DNA from: Chitinophaga rupis
Lineage (GTDB): Bacteria > Bacteroidota > Bacteroidia > Chitinophagales > Chitinophagaceae
Reading direction: 5' to 3'
Length of the DNA: 64,000 nucleotides
Assembly (NCBI RefSeq): GCF_900109685.1
Contig: NZ_FOBB01000002.1
Coordinates: 62,001-126,000, forward strand
Below, one piece after another: positions 43,182-53,043 of the stretch. Below the pieces are notes generated by a model. The model saw only the letters and a program-made list of their open reading frames with translations, ran no database searches and was not told the origin of the DNA. Each line of letters opens with the position of its first letter. Position 1 is the stretch's first letter. A program made the position numbers and the translations under genes.

Positions 43182-43589
43182 ATGAAAAAGGAATTGCATT
43201 GCGCGGGATTAATCGTTGTAAAGGACAGGCAATTGCTGCTGGCTTTCAGCAATAACAAACAAGCCTGGTACCTGCCCGGCGGTAAGGTAGATGCCGGTGA
43301 AACCGCCGTGAACGGCCTGCAACGGGAAGTAGCGGAAGAGCTGAACATCCACATTCCCCTGGAAGAGCTGCAATGGTATCATCATATTTCCGCACCTGCT
43401 TTTGGTGAAAACGGGCTGCAAATGCAGCAGGACTGTTTTATACATGCGCTTACACAAACACCGGTACCCTCTTCAGAGATCGGTGCGGTAAAATATTTCA
43501 GCCTGGCTGATTATCAAAAGGAGCCGCAGCAGGTGCCGGGCGTATTAATAGCTTTTGAAAAATTAAGGGAAGATGGTTTGGTGGATTAA
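43182..43589 (+). CDS. NUDIX hydrolase
   Basis: A 135-residue protein with the NUDIX box GGKVDAGETAVNGLQREVAEEL (G-x5-E-x7-REVxEE) at residues about 34-55; the glutamates bind the catalytic magnesium. NUDIX enzymes hydrolyse nucleoside diphosphates linked to another moiety; AWYLPGGKV suggests a housecleaning type related to MutT. The ATG at 43182 (MKKELHCAGL) is preferred over the upstream in-frame start. Convergent with the Nramp gene, six bases apart. Confidence 0.92.
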   Translation: MKKELHCAGLIVVKDRQLLLAFSNNKQAWYLPGGKVDAGETAVNGLQREVAEELNIHIPLEELQWYHHISAPAFGENGLQMQQDCFIHALTQTPVPSSEIGAVKYFSLADYQKEPQQVPGVLIAFEKLREDGLVD

Positions 43590-43595
43590 GCACAC

Positions 43596-44912
43596 TTATT
43601 TAAACTGGTAATACACCAGCGCCACAGCGCTCACCAGCATCAATATAAAAGTTAATACGCCCAGTACATTCGATAAAGTGGTATTGGTATGTTTGCCCAT
43701 GATCTTTTTATTGTTGCAGATATGGATGATGATAGCGATCATTACCGGCGCCGTTAACCCATACAACACTGCCGTGTACAACAATGCATGCACCGGGCTG
43801 ATACCCGAAAATTCCAGCAGCAAACCTACCAGCAGCGCAATAATAATAGAAATATAAAAACCTTTGGCCTGCTGGAATTTTTTGTCCAGCCCCTGCTGCC
43901 AGTTAAATGCTTCCGCCAGTACATACGACATAGAGCCCGCTAATACGGGGATAGCCAGGAAGCCGGTGCCCAGCACTCCCAGGCTAAAAAGTATGTAGGT
44001 GAGCTTACCGGTGAGTGGTTCCAGCGCTTTGGCCGCCTGGTCAATGGAAGTAATATCCCGCACACCTGCTTTATATAACACGGCGCCGGTAGTAATGATC
44101 ATGAAGAACATCACCAGGTTGGAGAAGAACATACCGGTGTTCACATCTGTTGCCATATCGCTGAGAATGCGTTTATTCACCACCACTTTTTTTTCTTGTT
44201 TCATATCCTCTGCTTCCATGGTGGCCTGCCAGAAAAAGAGGTAAGGCGAAATAGTAGTACCCAGTATGGCTACCAGGATGAGCAGATATTCCTTATCCGC
44301 GTGAAAGGTAGGAATAAGGGTATGCTTACCGATATCTTTCCAGTCTGCATGCACCATAAAAGGTACTATCATATACAGGAACAGGGTAATGCACAGCCAT
44401 TTCAGGATGCGGGTAATTTTGCCATAGGGGTATTTAATGATCACGAACAGCAGCGCGCCTGTAAAAATGATGCTGAATGCCCATGCCGGGACACCCGGCA
44501 GCAGCAGGTTGGCCACAGCGCCCATGCCCTGTATATCTGCGCCGATGTTTAAAAGAATAGCCGGGAAGCTGAAAAGCATCATGGTATATAATATAACCCT
44601 GGGATAATGTTTACGGAGAATGCCCGATAAGCCTTCCTTTGTTACCATACCGATGCGGGCGCACATGCCCTGTATTGCAGCCATTAATGGAAAGGTGATC
44701 AGGGCCGTCCACAGGGTCGCAAACTTAAAACCTGCGCCGGCCTGTGTGTAGGTAATAATGCCGGAGGGATCATCATCACTGGCGCCGGTGATCAATCCGG
44801 GCCCTAATATTTTCAGGAATCTTTTAATGCCCGATTCCCTGGTGGTTTTTTTATTCAAATGAATGGTGTTAAAGTGGAATGTATGAATATCAGAAGGCAA
44901 TTCATATACCAT
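43596..44912 (-). CDS. Nramp-family divalent metal transporter
   Basis: A 438-residue inner membrane protein with about 11 helices. The helix-1 metal motif is visible as GASDDDPSGIITYTQAG (the DPG/N-type site appears as DPSG), and the rest has the LeuT-like Nramp pattern, with GADIQGMGAV in helix 3. In classical MntH, helix 1 reads DPGN and helix 6 has a methionine-containing motif; the DPSG variant marks an Nramp-related subgroup whose ion (Mn, Mg or another) is uncertain. Divergent from the AraC gene at 45124. The 210-base gap shows no riboswitch I can recognise. Confidence 0.85.
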   Translation of the reverse strand: MVYELPSDIHTFHFNTIHLNKKTTRESGIKRFLKILGPGLITGASDDDPSGIITYTQAGAGFKFATLWTALITFPLMAAIQGMCARIGMVTKEGLSGILRKHYPRVILYTMMLFSFPAILLNIGADIQGMGAVANLLLPGVPAWAFSIIFTGALLFVIIKYPYGKITRILKWLCITLFLYMIVPFMVHADWKDIGKHTLIPTFHADKEYLLILVAILGTTISPYLFFWQATMEAEDMKQEKKVVVNKRILSDMATDVNTGMFFSNLVMFFMIITTGAVLYKAGVRDITSIDQAAKALEPLTGKLTYILFSLGVLGTGFLAIPVLAGSMSYVLAEAFNWQQGLDKKFQQAKGFYISIIIALLVGLLLEFSGISPVHALLYTAVLYGLTAPVMIAIIIHICNNKKIMGKHTNTTLSNVLGVLTFILMLVSAVALVYYQFK

Positions 44913-45123
44913 TCCTGCGAAGAAGGGTATTTACAGGGTTACAGCCCGGTAATACATTTAAACTGAGTAAGTTATTCTACAATTCAGGTAGTCGGTAGGG
45001 GCGAATACCGCTTTTAGCGCCTATGCAGGTGTGTTTGTAAAATTGCGTAAGGACCGGTGTTCATTCGCTATCTTTTTTCGGCTGATATGTTTAAATTAGT
45101 GAAAATTATAAATGTAACCGGGG

Positions 45124-45897
45124 ATGAATATACAAACCCTGCTTCCTCCTCCTTCCATTGCCCGTTATGTAAGTGATATTGTGGTCATTGAACATGATCA
45201 TGTGCTGCATGAAACTGTGCTGCCGCTCATCGCCAGAGGGTATCCCAGCATCACCTTCCAGCTTACGGACGGCCCTAAGCAACCGGATAACCTGGTGCTG
45301 TACGGTCAAAATATTAAACCCATTGAATTGCATATAGCCGGACAGGTGACCGTGATCGCCTATTTCCTGTACCCCTTTGTATTAAAGCCTTTATTTGGAT
45401 GGCATGCCCGGGAGCTCACCGACCTGGGTATTGACCTGAGCCTTTCAGAACCTGCCAGGGGCATGCGCCTCAAAGAACAGCTGCTGAATGCCACAACTTT
45501 AAAGCAGCGTTTACAGCTCATGGACAGCTATGTGTTAAAGCTTACGGGTATTAACAACCCTGATGTAAACAACTCCATTTCCTTTGCTACGCAGGTGATA
45601 CAGCAAAGCAAAGGGATGGTATCCCTCACAAATGTACAGAAGGAGCTGTATGTAACAGAACGTACCTTGCAGCGTATGTTTGAGCTGCATGTAGGCGTTT
45701 CTCCCAAAACCTTCAGCCGCATTTGCCAGTTCCATTCCGCGCTGCAGCAATTGAGCCGGGGCCAGTTTACAGGCATGGCGGATGTGGCCTATGCCAATGG
45801 CTATGCAGACCAGAGTCACCTGATCCGCGCATTTAAAGAATTCACCAACCACACTCCCCTGGAATATTTAAAAGAAGCCAGCGATTTTGCCGGCTAA
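45124..45897 (+). CDS. AraC-family regulator with DUF6597-like N-terminus
   Basis: A 257-residue regulator. The N-terminus (LLPPPSIARYVSDIVVIEHDH, then PDNLVLYGQNIKPIELHI) matches the sensory domain common in small Bacteroidota AraC proteins. The C-terminus has two helix-turn-helix motifs (LYVTERTLQRMFELHVGVSPKTF; MADVAYANGYADQSHLIRAFKEFTNHTPLEYL). It precedes the RibD-like reductase gene by 86 bases on the same strand, so it may regulate that gene or the divergent Nramp gene. Confidence 0.88.
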   Translation: MNIQTLLPPPSIARYVSDIVVIEHDHVLHETVLPLIARGYPSITFQLTDGPKQPDNLVLYGQNIKPIELHIAGQVTVIAYFLYPFVLKPLFGWHARELTDLGIDLSLSEPARGMRLKEQLLNATTLKQRLQLMDSYVLKLTGINNPDVNNSISFATQVIQQSKGMVSLTNVQKELYVTERTLQRMFELHVGVSPKTFSRICQFHSALQQLSRGQFTGMADVAYANGYADQSHLIRAFKEFTNHTPLEYLKEASDFAG

Positions 45898-45983
45898 AAA
45901 TACCCCTTTCCAAAAATGTCGGGTTTGTTCTATCCCATGGGCGCAGGGTGCTGTTACTTTGTATGCATAAAACAACGAAGTAT

Positions 45984-46541
45984 ATGAGAAAATTAGTAGT
46001 ATCAACCTGGATGTCTTTAGACGGTATTTTTGACGCAGAAACAATGGGGCAGTGGTTTAACCCTTATGACAGTGTAAGCCGGCAAACGTATATCCGGGAC
46101 GGTATCCTGGGCAGCGATGCCATTCTTTTTGGCCGTAAGACCTTTGAAATGCTGGCCCCTTACTGGTCTGCACAAAAGAATAATGAAATGGGCGTAGCCG
46201 CTAAGCTGAACAGTGTGGATAAATATGTAGTGTCTGCCACCCTGCAAAAAGCGGAATGGGAAAACTCCACTATTATTAAAGATAACCTGGCAGCAGCCAT
46301 CACGCAATTAAAACAGCAGCCCGGCAATGAGATCCAGGTAGAAGGGAGCGCCATCCTGGTAAGGTCCCTGGCAGAAGCCGGTTTAGTGGATGAATACCGT
46401 TTCCTGGTGCACCCGGTTATAGTAGGCAAAGGAAAGCGCTTTTTCCAGGATGGCCTGTTCCAGGGATTGGAGCTGATTGATACCAAAACACTGGACCACG
46501 GCGTGCTGGTGCTGTATTACCGCCCGGTGAAAAGCAAATAG
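45984..46541 (+). CDS. RibD C-terminal/dihydrofolate-reductase-like protein
   Basis: A 185-residue protein starting MRKLVVSTWMSLDGIFDAE, the usual opening of the dihydrofolate reductase-like RibD_C family. Other family strings are DAILFGRKTFEMLAPYW, KYVVSATLQKAEWENSTII and IQVEGSAILVRSLAEAGLVDEYRFLVHPVIVGKGKRFF. It is an NADPH-dependent reductase of unknown substrate, not a true folate enzyme. The ATG at 45984 is chosen; twelve upstream in-frame codons lack family resemblance. Often found next to AraC genes of this type, as here. Confidence 0.9.
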   Translation: MRKLVVSTWMSLDGIFDAETMGQWFNPYDSVSRQTYIRDGILGSDAILFGRKTFEMLAPYWSAQKNNEMGVAAKLNSVDKYVVSATLQKAEWENSTIIKDNLAAAITQLKQQPGNEIQVEGSAILVRSLAEAGLVDEYRFLVHPVIVGKGKRFFQDGLFQGLELIDTKTLDHGVLVLYYRPVKSK

Positions 46542-46602
46542 ACAGCAGTCAGGAATTATCCGGCAGGAAGATTGCGGGTAAAAGATCCGCAAACCCGTAA
46601 AA

Positions 46603-48744
46603 ATGAGAACTCACTATGTAATAAGGGGCATGCTGCTGGTATGCCTCTTTATAAATACTCATCTTCTTTATGCGCAGTCTTTACTCGGCATACAGGTTAT
46701 TTCAAAAGGAACGCCCGATGCCTTTACCCCGCAAAGGTTTGTTCCTGAGCAGCCGGTAATGGCTGCCCTGCAGCAGCTGCCTGCAGCTACCCTGCCTTTT
46801 AACCCTGCGGATATTAACATCCGCATCACAGAACGGGGCTGCGTGGTGGAAATTCCGCTTGGCGCTGATGAGCAGCTGTACGGTTTTGGTATGCAGATCA
46901 ATTCATTTAACCAGCGGGGGCTGAGGGTACGGCCTGTTACAAATGACAGCCCTTTGGGTAATGTAGGTTACACGCATGCGCCGGTGCCTATGTACGTATC
47001 CAATAAAGGATATGCAATATTGATCAATACCCTGCGCTATACTACCTTTTATTGTGGCAGCAACCCGCGGCGCAGGGCAATAGCCGCCGCAGACAGCGCA
47101 GGAAATAATACACCGGCGCTCAGCACTGATGCGCTTTACATGAGTAAAGACCAGGATAAGGGAAACATGATCGTGGATATTCCCGGCGCCCGGGGCATTG
47201 AAATATACATTTTTGCAGGGCCTGATATGAAACAGGCCATACAGCGCTATAACCTGTACGCCGGCGGCGGCGTGCTGCCCCCGCTTTGGGGCCTGGGCAT
47301 CAAATACCGTGTGAAAGCGGATTTTAACCAGCAGCAGGTGCTGAAAATGGCCGCTTACTTCCGCGATCATAAAATTCCCTGTGATGTATTTGGGCTGGAA
47401 CCCGGCTGGCAAACGGCCTCTTATTCCTGCTCCTACGTATGGAATACCAAAAAATTTCCACAGCCTGAACAGCTGGCTGCAGATCTGCGGCAACAGCACC
47501 TGCATGTGAACTTATGGGAGCATGCTTTTGTAAACCCGCTATCGCCATTATACAAACCGCTGGAGCAGCGGTCGGGCGACTTCCCGGTGTGGAAAGGGCT
47601 GGTGCCTGATTTTGCGGATAGCCTTACCCGTAACATTTTTGCCGCTTACCATGATACCGCTATAATAAGCAAAGGTATTTCCGGTTTTAAGCTGGATGAA
47701 TGTGACAACTCTGACCTGGGCAGCGCAGACCGTACCTGGAGCTTTCCGGAGGCCAGCACTTTCCCTTCCGGCATTACAGGAGAACAAATGCACCAGGTAT
47801 TCGGGAACCTGTACTTCCGTAGCTTTTACCAGCTTATGCAGCAGCATGATCAGCGTTCTTACTTTGATATCCGCCAGCTGGGCGCTTTTGCATCTGCTTA
47901 CCCCGCGGTGTTGTACAGTGATATTTATGAGCACGACGATTACATCCGTATGATCCCTAACTCCGGTTTTTGCGGCATCTTATGGTCGCCGGAAGTGCGG
48001 GAATCCGGCTCTGTAACAGAACTGGTGCGGCGTACGCAAACCGCGGTTATGTCTGCACAAACAGTATTTAACAGCTGGTACCTGAAAAATCCGCCCTGGC
48101 TGCAATACAATACTGCGCGTAATAATGCCGACAGCCTGCTGCCGGAAGCCACCCAAACAGAGCAAACCATCCGCCAGCTCTTTAACTTCCGCATGCAGCT
48201 GGTGCCCTACCTGTATCATGCGTTTTTCCAGTATGCACATAATGGTATTCCGCCTTTTCGCGCGCTGGTAGTGGACTATCCGCAGGATGCCAATGTATAT
48301 AATGTAGACAATGAGTATATGATAGGCGAAAGCCTGCTGGCAGCGCCGCTTACCGGAACAGATTCCGTACGCGCTGTATATCTGCCGGCAGGGGACTGGT
48401 ACGACTTTAATACCCACCGGAAATATAGCGGCGCCCAAACGTATACCATTCACTGCGGCTTTAACCAGCTGCCCATTTTTATAAAGTCCGGCACCTTGCT
48501 GCCATTAGCCGATCCGGTGCCTTATTTAGATGCCGCACAGCCTTTCAATATTACCTGTTATGCTTTTGGCCCGGGGAACGCTACGGCAGGCCTGCTGGAA
48601 GATGACGGTGAAACATTCGCTTATAAGCAGGGAAAATATAACCTCATCACATTATCCTGGAAAAATGGCCATGGGAGCATGCAACGCAGGGGACCGCTGA
48701 AAGCGGGCATGTACAAGATCAGAAAATGGGTGCCGGTACTATAA
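46603..48744 (+). CDS. GH31-family alpha-glycosidase
   Basis: A 713-residue secreted enzyme (signal peptide ends LLYAQ). The beta-sandwich N-terminus contains LYGFGMQINSFNQRG, the TIM barrel contains PCDVFGLEPGWQ and the nucleophile motif GFKLDECDNSD with D365, and SGFCGILWSPEVRE carries the acid/base region. The C-terminus has DWYDFNTHRKYSG and a beta-domain with LLEDDGETF. GH31 covers alpha-glucosidases, alpha-xylosidases and sulfoquinovosidases; the KLDE motif and WSPEVR fit the Bacteroidota glucosidase/xylosidase-like group. It stands alone after the RibD-like gene. Confidence 0.92.
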   Translation: MRTHYVIRGMLLVCLFINTHLLYAQSLLGIQVISKGTPDAFTPQRFVPEQPVMAALQQLPAATLPFNPADINIRITERGCVVEIPLGADEQLYGFGMQINSFNQRGLRVRPVTNDSPLGNVGYTHAPVPMYVSNKGYAILINTLRYTTFYCGSNPRRRAIAAADSAGNNTPALSTDALYMSKDQDKGNMIVDIPGARGIEIYIFAGPDMKQAIQRYNLYAGGGVLPPLWGLGIKYRVKADFNQQQVLKMAAYFRDHKIPCDVFGLEPGWQTASYSCSYVWNTKKFPQPEQLAADLRQQHLHVNLWEHAFVNPLSPLYKPLEQRSGDFPVWKGLVPDFADSLTRNIFAAYHDTAIISKGISGFKLDECDNSDLGSADRTWSFPEASTFPSGITGEQMHQVFGNLYFRSFYQLMQQHDQRSYFDIRQLGAFASAYPAVLYSDIYEHDDYIRMIPNSGFCGILWSPEVRESGSVTELVRRTQTAVMSAQTVFNSWYLKNPPWLQYNTARNNADSLLPEATQTEQTIRQLFNFRMQLVPYLYHAFFQYAHNGIPPFRALVVDYPQDANVYNVDNEYMIGESLLAAPLTGTDSVRAVYLPAGDWYDFNTHRKYSGAQTYTIHCGFNQLPIFIKSGTLLPLADPVPYLDAAQPFNITCYAFGPGNATAGLLEDDGETFAYKQGKYNLITLSWKNGHGSMQRRGPLKAGMYKIRKWVPVL

Positions 48745-48837
48745 CCCATTCATCATTTTCTTTCCAGGGTCTAAGCGAAAAATATTATTTTATGCGATTA
48801 TTATGTAAAGACCCAACTTATATTTTAATCCACTAAA

Positions 48838-51800
48838 ATGAAAATACCGATCGCTTTGCCTGGAAAAATTGAAAATTTTGCACTGGGCGCCTTAATTGTC
48901 GCCGGAACAATTATGCCGGGCTGCCGGCAGCAGCAGGGCCCTGTTGACAAACGGATCAAAAAAATGGATACTGCCTTAACCGCACATCTGGCAGATTCCA
49001 TTACCGCTGCTGTAAAACCTGAGCTGGCAGAAGGGCTCTCCCTTAAGCTATGGGGTATTGATTCCCTGGTGATCTCACCGATTGCCATTGATATTGACGA
49101 TCAGGGCAAATTATACTATACCACCACCAACCGGCAAAAGCATTCTGAATTTGATATCCGTGGCCACCGGGACTGGGAAATACCTTCCATTAGCCTGCAA
49201 ACGGTGGAGGACCGGCGTGCCTTCCTGCATAAAGAGCTGTCGCCGGAGAACAGCAAAAAGAACCTTTGGCTGGATGACCTGAACGGCGATAGCTCCCATG
49301 ACTGGCGCGACCTGACCGTGGAAAAGGAAAATGTATACCGGATGGAAGATGTATCCGGCGATGGAGTGGCCGACCTGTCGCAGCTGGTGGTAGATGATTT
49401 CCATGATGAGGTGACCGATGTTGCCGGCGGTGTGCTAAGTGATGGCGATGACCTGTATGTGGCCGTAGCGCCGGACCTGTGGCGCATGAAAGATAAGGAC
49501 CATGATGGCATAGAAGATGAAAAAACATCCATCTCGCATGGTTATGGCATACATGTAGGCTTCAGCGGGCATGGTATGTCAGGCGTTGAAATGGGCCCGG
49601 ATGGCCGCATCTACTGGCAGATAGGCGACATTGGCTTTAACGGCAAGGGGCCCGACGGGCAAAAATGGGAACATCCCAACAGTGGCGTAATAGCCCGCTC
49701 CAATCCCGATGGCAGCGACTTTGAGATCTTTGCCTACGGTGTGCGCAATACGCACGAATTTGCATTTGATGAATACGGAAACCTGATCAGTGAAGATAAT
49801 GATGGCGACCACCCCGGTGAAAAAGAACGTCTGGTATACATTGTGAACGGCTCTGATGCCGGCTGGCGCAGCAACTGGCAATACGGTAAATACCGCGACC
49901 AGGATAATAATACCTATAAGGTATGGATGGATGAAAAAATGTACCTGCCCCATTTTGAAGGACAGGCAGCTTACATTACACCCTGCATCAGCAACTTTGT
50001 AAGCGGGCCCGCAGGCTTTGTATATAACCCCGGTACTGCTTTGGGAGCAGCATATAAGAACACCTTTTTTGTAGCGGAATTTGTGGGTAACCCCGCAGGT
50101 TCCGGCATACACGGTTTTAAGCTAAACCCCAAAGGCGCCACCTTTGAGCTGGGCGAACATAAAAAGGTATTGGGCGGCATACTGGCCACCGGCCTGGATT
50201 TTGGCCCGGATGGCGCGCTGTACGTAGCCGACTGGATCGATGGATGGGATACACATAACTATGGCCGCATCTGGAAGCTGGACGATAACAATGCCGCATC
50301 CACGGCTATACGTAAAGAAGTAAAGGCTTTACTGGCAGAAGATTTCAGCAAACGTAAAGAAGCCGAATTAGGAGGCATCCTGAAGAACCCGGATATGCGG
50401 GTACGGCTGAAAGCACAGTTTGAACTGGTAAAACGTAAGGATAAGGGGCAGGCCATATTTGAGCAGGCGCTTAAACAAACGGATAACCAACTGGCACGGG
50501 TACACGCTATCTGGGGCATTAGCCAGCTGGGCCGGCAGGATAAAAAATATGCTGCTGTACTGGTGCCGGTGCTGAAAGATAATGATCCCGAGATCAGGGC
50601 ACAGGCGGCAAAATGGCTGGGAGATATCCGTTACACTGATGCCGGCGCCGCGCTGCTGCCGTTATTAAAAGACACGGCCAGCCGCGTACGTTTTTTTGCA
50701 GCAGAGGCATTGGGCAGAATAAAGTATGAACCGGCTATACAGCCCATCATCGGGATGCTGGCCGATAATAATGATGCAGATACCTATCTGCGGCACGCAG
50801 GCTGCCTGGCTTTAGCCCGTATTGGCAAGGCAGAGTCGGTGATCGCATTATCCACCAACCCTTCCCGTGCATTACGTATAGCCGCTGTGGTAACGCTGCG
50901 CAGAATGGCTAACCCCGGCATAACCGCCTTCCTAAACGACCAGGATGAATTTGTAGTAACAGAAGCGGCCCGCGCTATTAATGATGATCTTTCCATTAAA
51001 GAAGCATTGCCCGCACTGGCCGGTTTATTAAACACCACCCGCTTCACCAATGAAGCCTTGCTGCGCCGTGTGATCAATGCCAACCTGCGCGTAGGTACCG
51101 ATACTGCAATGAAAACGCTGGTGCATTACGCGCTGAAAGAAGGCGCCCCTGCAGCTATGCGGGCAGAAGCTATTGATGCATTAAGCGTATGGGCCAAACC
51201 TTCTGTGCTGGACCGGGTAGACGGACGTTTGAGAGGGGAGATCAAAAGAGATGCAGCGCCGCTGGTAAATGTATCAGCAAATGCGCTTACCGGTTTATTA
51301 AAGAATAAGGAGCTGCCCGTAAGGCTAAGCGCTGCAAAAGCTATCAGCAAGCTAAATATTAAACAGGCTGCGCCGGAATTGCTGGCCGTACTGAAAACCG
51401 ACCGTGAGCCTGCCATGCGGGTGGAAGTGCTGCAGGCGCTGGTAAGCTTACAGGATCCCGCTGCAGAACAGGCCATTAAGCTGGCCATAGCAGATAAAGA
51501 AAAAATAGTACGGGTAGCAGGGCTGGACCTGCTGGAGAAAATGAACATCCCTAAAGAGCTGATGGTAACCCTGCTCGCAGATGTGATCAGCTCCAAAACA
51601 ATGGAAGAAAAACAGGCGGCCGTATTAACACTGGGCAAATTACCGCTTACCTATTCCAGTAAAACGTTTGAAGACCTGCTGAATAAAATGGGTACCGGCA
51701 AATTAAGCCCGGACATTTACCTGGAGCTGGGCGAAGCCATTGACAGCACCCGCTCACAGCCTTTAATAGCCCGTTATAAAGAGATCAGCAGCAAGCTATC

Positions 51801-52263
51801 AACCAATGACCTGATGGCCTCATACAACAGCTGCCTGCTGGGCGGTGATCCTCACAGAGGCCGGCAGATCTTTTTCAATAACCAGAACTCACAGTGTATG
51901 CGCTGCCACTCTTACGACGATAGGGGAGGCAATGCCGGCCCGCGTTTGAACGGGGTAGCCAACCGCATTTCAAGGGAGCAGATCCTGCAGGCGCTTATAT
52001 CGCCCAGCGCACGCCTGGCGCCTGGTTTTGGCATGGTAACCCTTGAGCTGAAGGACGGTAAAAAGCTAACCGCCATCTTACAGGAAGAAAGTAAGGCAGG
52101 GTTAAAAGTAAAAGAAGGATTAGAGCCGGTGCGTACCATACCCAGTGACCACATCGTGAAAAAGGAATATGCACAATCCAGCATGCCGGATATGAAACTG
52201 ATCCTTTCTAAAAAGGAGATCCGCGATGTGGTGAGCTTCCTGGCTGAACAAAAAGGAGAATAA
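48838..52263 (+). CDS. Large lipoprotein: beta-propeller, HEAT repeats and cytochrome c
   Basis: A 1141-residue protein with a lipoprotein-like signal (TIMPGC, cysteine at about residue 29). Residues about 75-480 form a propeller of the type seen in membrane-bound dehydrogenases (GVEMGPDGRIYWQIGD, NTHEFAFDEYGNLISEDNDGDHPGE, GLDFGPDGALYVADW). Residues about 500-980 contain HEAT-like repeats with paired helices (AQAAKWLGDIRYTDAGAALLPLLKD). Residues about 1010-1141 are a cytochrome c domain with CMRCH and a methionine ligand candidate (SSMPDM). This matches the PVC-type heme-binding dehydrogenase family. Periplasmic redox function is likely; the substrate, perhaps a sugar or sugar alcohol, is unknown. 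Confidence 0.85.
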   Translation: MKIPIALPGKIENFALGALIVAGTIMPGCRQQQGPVDKRIKKMDTALTAHLADSITAAVKPELAEGLSLKLWGIDSLVISPIAIDIDDQGKLYYTTTNRQKHSEFDIRGHRDWEIPSISLQTVEDRRAFLHKELSPENSKKNLWLDDLNGDSSHDWRDLTVEKENVYRMEDVSGDGVADLSQLVVDDFHDEVTDVAGGVLSDGDDLYVAVAPDLWRMKDKDHDGIEDEKTSISHGYGIHVGFSGHGMSGVEMGPDGRIYWQIGDIGFNGKGPDGQKWEHPNSGVIARSNPDGSDFEIFAYGVRNTHEFAFDEYGNLISEDNDGDHPGEKERLVYIVNGSDAGWRSNWQYGKYRDQDNNTYKVWMDEKMYLPHFEGQAAYITPCISNFVSGPAGFVYNPGTALGAAYKNTFFVAEFVGNPAGSGIHGFKLNPKGATFELGEHKKVLGGILATGLDFGPDGALYVADWIDGWDTHNYGRIWKLDDNNAASTAIRKEVKALLAEDFSKRKEAELGGILKNPDMRVRLKAQFELVKRKDKGQAIFEQALKQTDNQLARVHAIWGISQLGRQDKKYAAVLVPVLKDNDPEIRAQAAKWLGDIRYTDAGAALLPLLKDTASRVRFFAAEALGRIKYEPAIQPIIGMLADNNDADTYLRHAGCLALARIGKAESVIALSTNPSRALRIAAVVTLRRMANPGITAFLNDQDEFVVTEAARAINDDLSIKEALPALAGLLNTTRFTNEALLRRVINANLRVGTDTAMKTLVHYALKEGAPAAMRAEAIDALSVWAKPSVLDRVDGRLRGEIKRDAAPLVNVSANALTGLLKNKELPVRLSAAKAISKLNIKQAAPELLAVLKTDREPAMRVEVLQALVSLQDPAAEQAIKLAIADKEKIVRVAGLDLLEKMNIPKELMVTLLADVISSKTMEEKQAAVLTLGKLPLTYSSKTFEDLLNKMGTGKLSPDIYLELGEAIDSTRSQPLIARYKEISSKLSTNDLMASYNSCLLGGDPHRGRQIFFNNQNSQCMRCHSYDDRGGNAGPRLNGVANRISREQILQALISPSARLAPGFGMVTLELKDGKKLTAILQEESKAGLKVKEGLEPVRTIPSDHIVKKEYAQSSMPDMKLILSKKEIRDVVSFLAEQKGE

Positions 52264-52324
52264 ATAAACCATCCTAAAAGGCGTTGCCTTAAAGAATGTG
52301 AAATGTAAAATTTTAAATCATAAC

Positions 52325-52384
52325 TATAAAAGTAAAATGCCGCGAAGCCGAATAGGCCTATGTTCGCGGCATTTTACTTTTATA
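52325..52384. terminator. Perfect 22-bp inverted repeat, bidirectional terminator
   Basis: Positions 52325-52346 and 52363-52384 are exact reverse complements, separated by 16 bases that contain AGGCCT. The outer part of each arm is A/T-rich, giving a T-rich end on both strands. It sits between the convergent genes ending at 52263 and 52458. The stem is longer than needed for simple termination. Confidence 0.8.
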
Positions 52385-52457
52385 GTGATCCCGTTCATAA
52401 AGTCTTTTAAATGGTCTCTATGAACCTCTTTCGCCGGTTTATGATTTTACATTCTTA

Positions 52458-52880
52458 TCAAAAATAGATATCTACATAATCCACTACATTATTGCCTTCA
52501 CAATTATCCATTTCCTGTAAGCGCCAGTATTTGCGGTCGCCTTTGGCTAAAAAATGATAGGTGCCGGTTTTATCACAAACTTCTCCGTTGTTATTATCAT
52601 TGGTCCTGGTCTGGATCTTACCTTCAAAAAGCAGCTCGCGTGCAGAGAGCACCTGCAGGGTACCGGTAATGGTGGCAAATTCAGTTCTATCCGCACTGCG
52701 CTGTTCTCCCTTAATGGTATAAATATTATTCTCCTTTTTGTCTATCTGCACTTTCCCCGGCGTGTTCCAGCCTATCCATTGCAGGGTGAAATTATGCACG
52801 CCTTCCTGCAGGGGCTCCTGCTGCGCATGCGCACAGTAGCTGATAATGAGTAAAAAAAGTAAAGCGTAAATATGCTTCAT
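52458..52880 (-). CDS. Secreted protein of unknown function
   Basis: A 140-residue protein with a signal peptide (MKHIYALLFLLIISYCAHAQ). The mature part looks beta-rich, with paired cysteines in GEVCDKTGTYHF and EMDNCEGNNVV that could form a disulfide. LQWIGWNTPGKVQIDK and LLFEGKIQTRTND resemble small lipocalin-like periplasmic proteins, but no family is firmly recognised. The ATG at 52880 is chosen for the signal peptide. Convergent with the large cytochrome gene. Confidence 0.72.
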   Translation of the reverse strand: MKHIYALLFLLIISYCAHAQQEPLQEGVHNFTLQWIGWNTPGKVQIDKKENNIYTIKGEQRSADRTEFATITGTLQVLSARELLFEGKIQTRTNDNNNGEVCDKTGTYHFLAKGDRKYWRLQEMDNCEGNNVVDYVDIYF

Positions 52881-52944
52881 AAGTAATCGGTTTTTTGGGT
52901 TTCGTTTAGCCTGGAATAAAGCAAATATAGAGCCGAAAGCGGAA

Positions 52945-53043
52945 AGGGGAAAGCACAAAGCATAAAGCTTGAGGTCTAAAGCATAAAGCAGGAAAGTGCG
53001 GTGGGAAAGCTTTTTGCTTTCTGCTTTCTGCTTTGAGCTTTAT
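52945..53043. repeat. Low-complexity AAAGC/GCTTT word repeat
   Basis: Degenerate repeats of AAAGCATAAAGC on the left half and their complements (GCTTTCTGCTTT) on the right half, so the tract can fold back on itself. It abuts the truncated DUF1905 reading frame, as if it had replaced the 5' end of that gene. Confidence 0.75.

Noticed and set aside
44913-45123. Manganese riboswitch upstream of the Nramp gene
   Set aside because: The 210-base gap lacks the conserved paired elements I would expect; no regulatory RNA could be supported.
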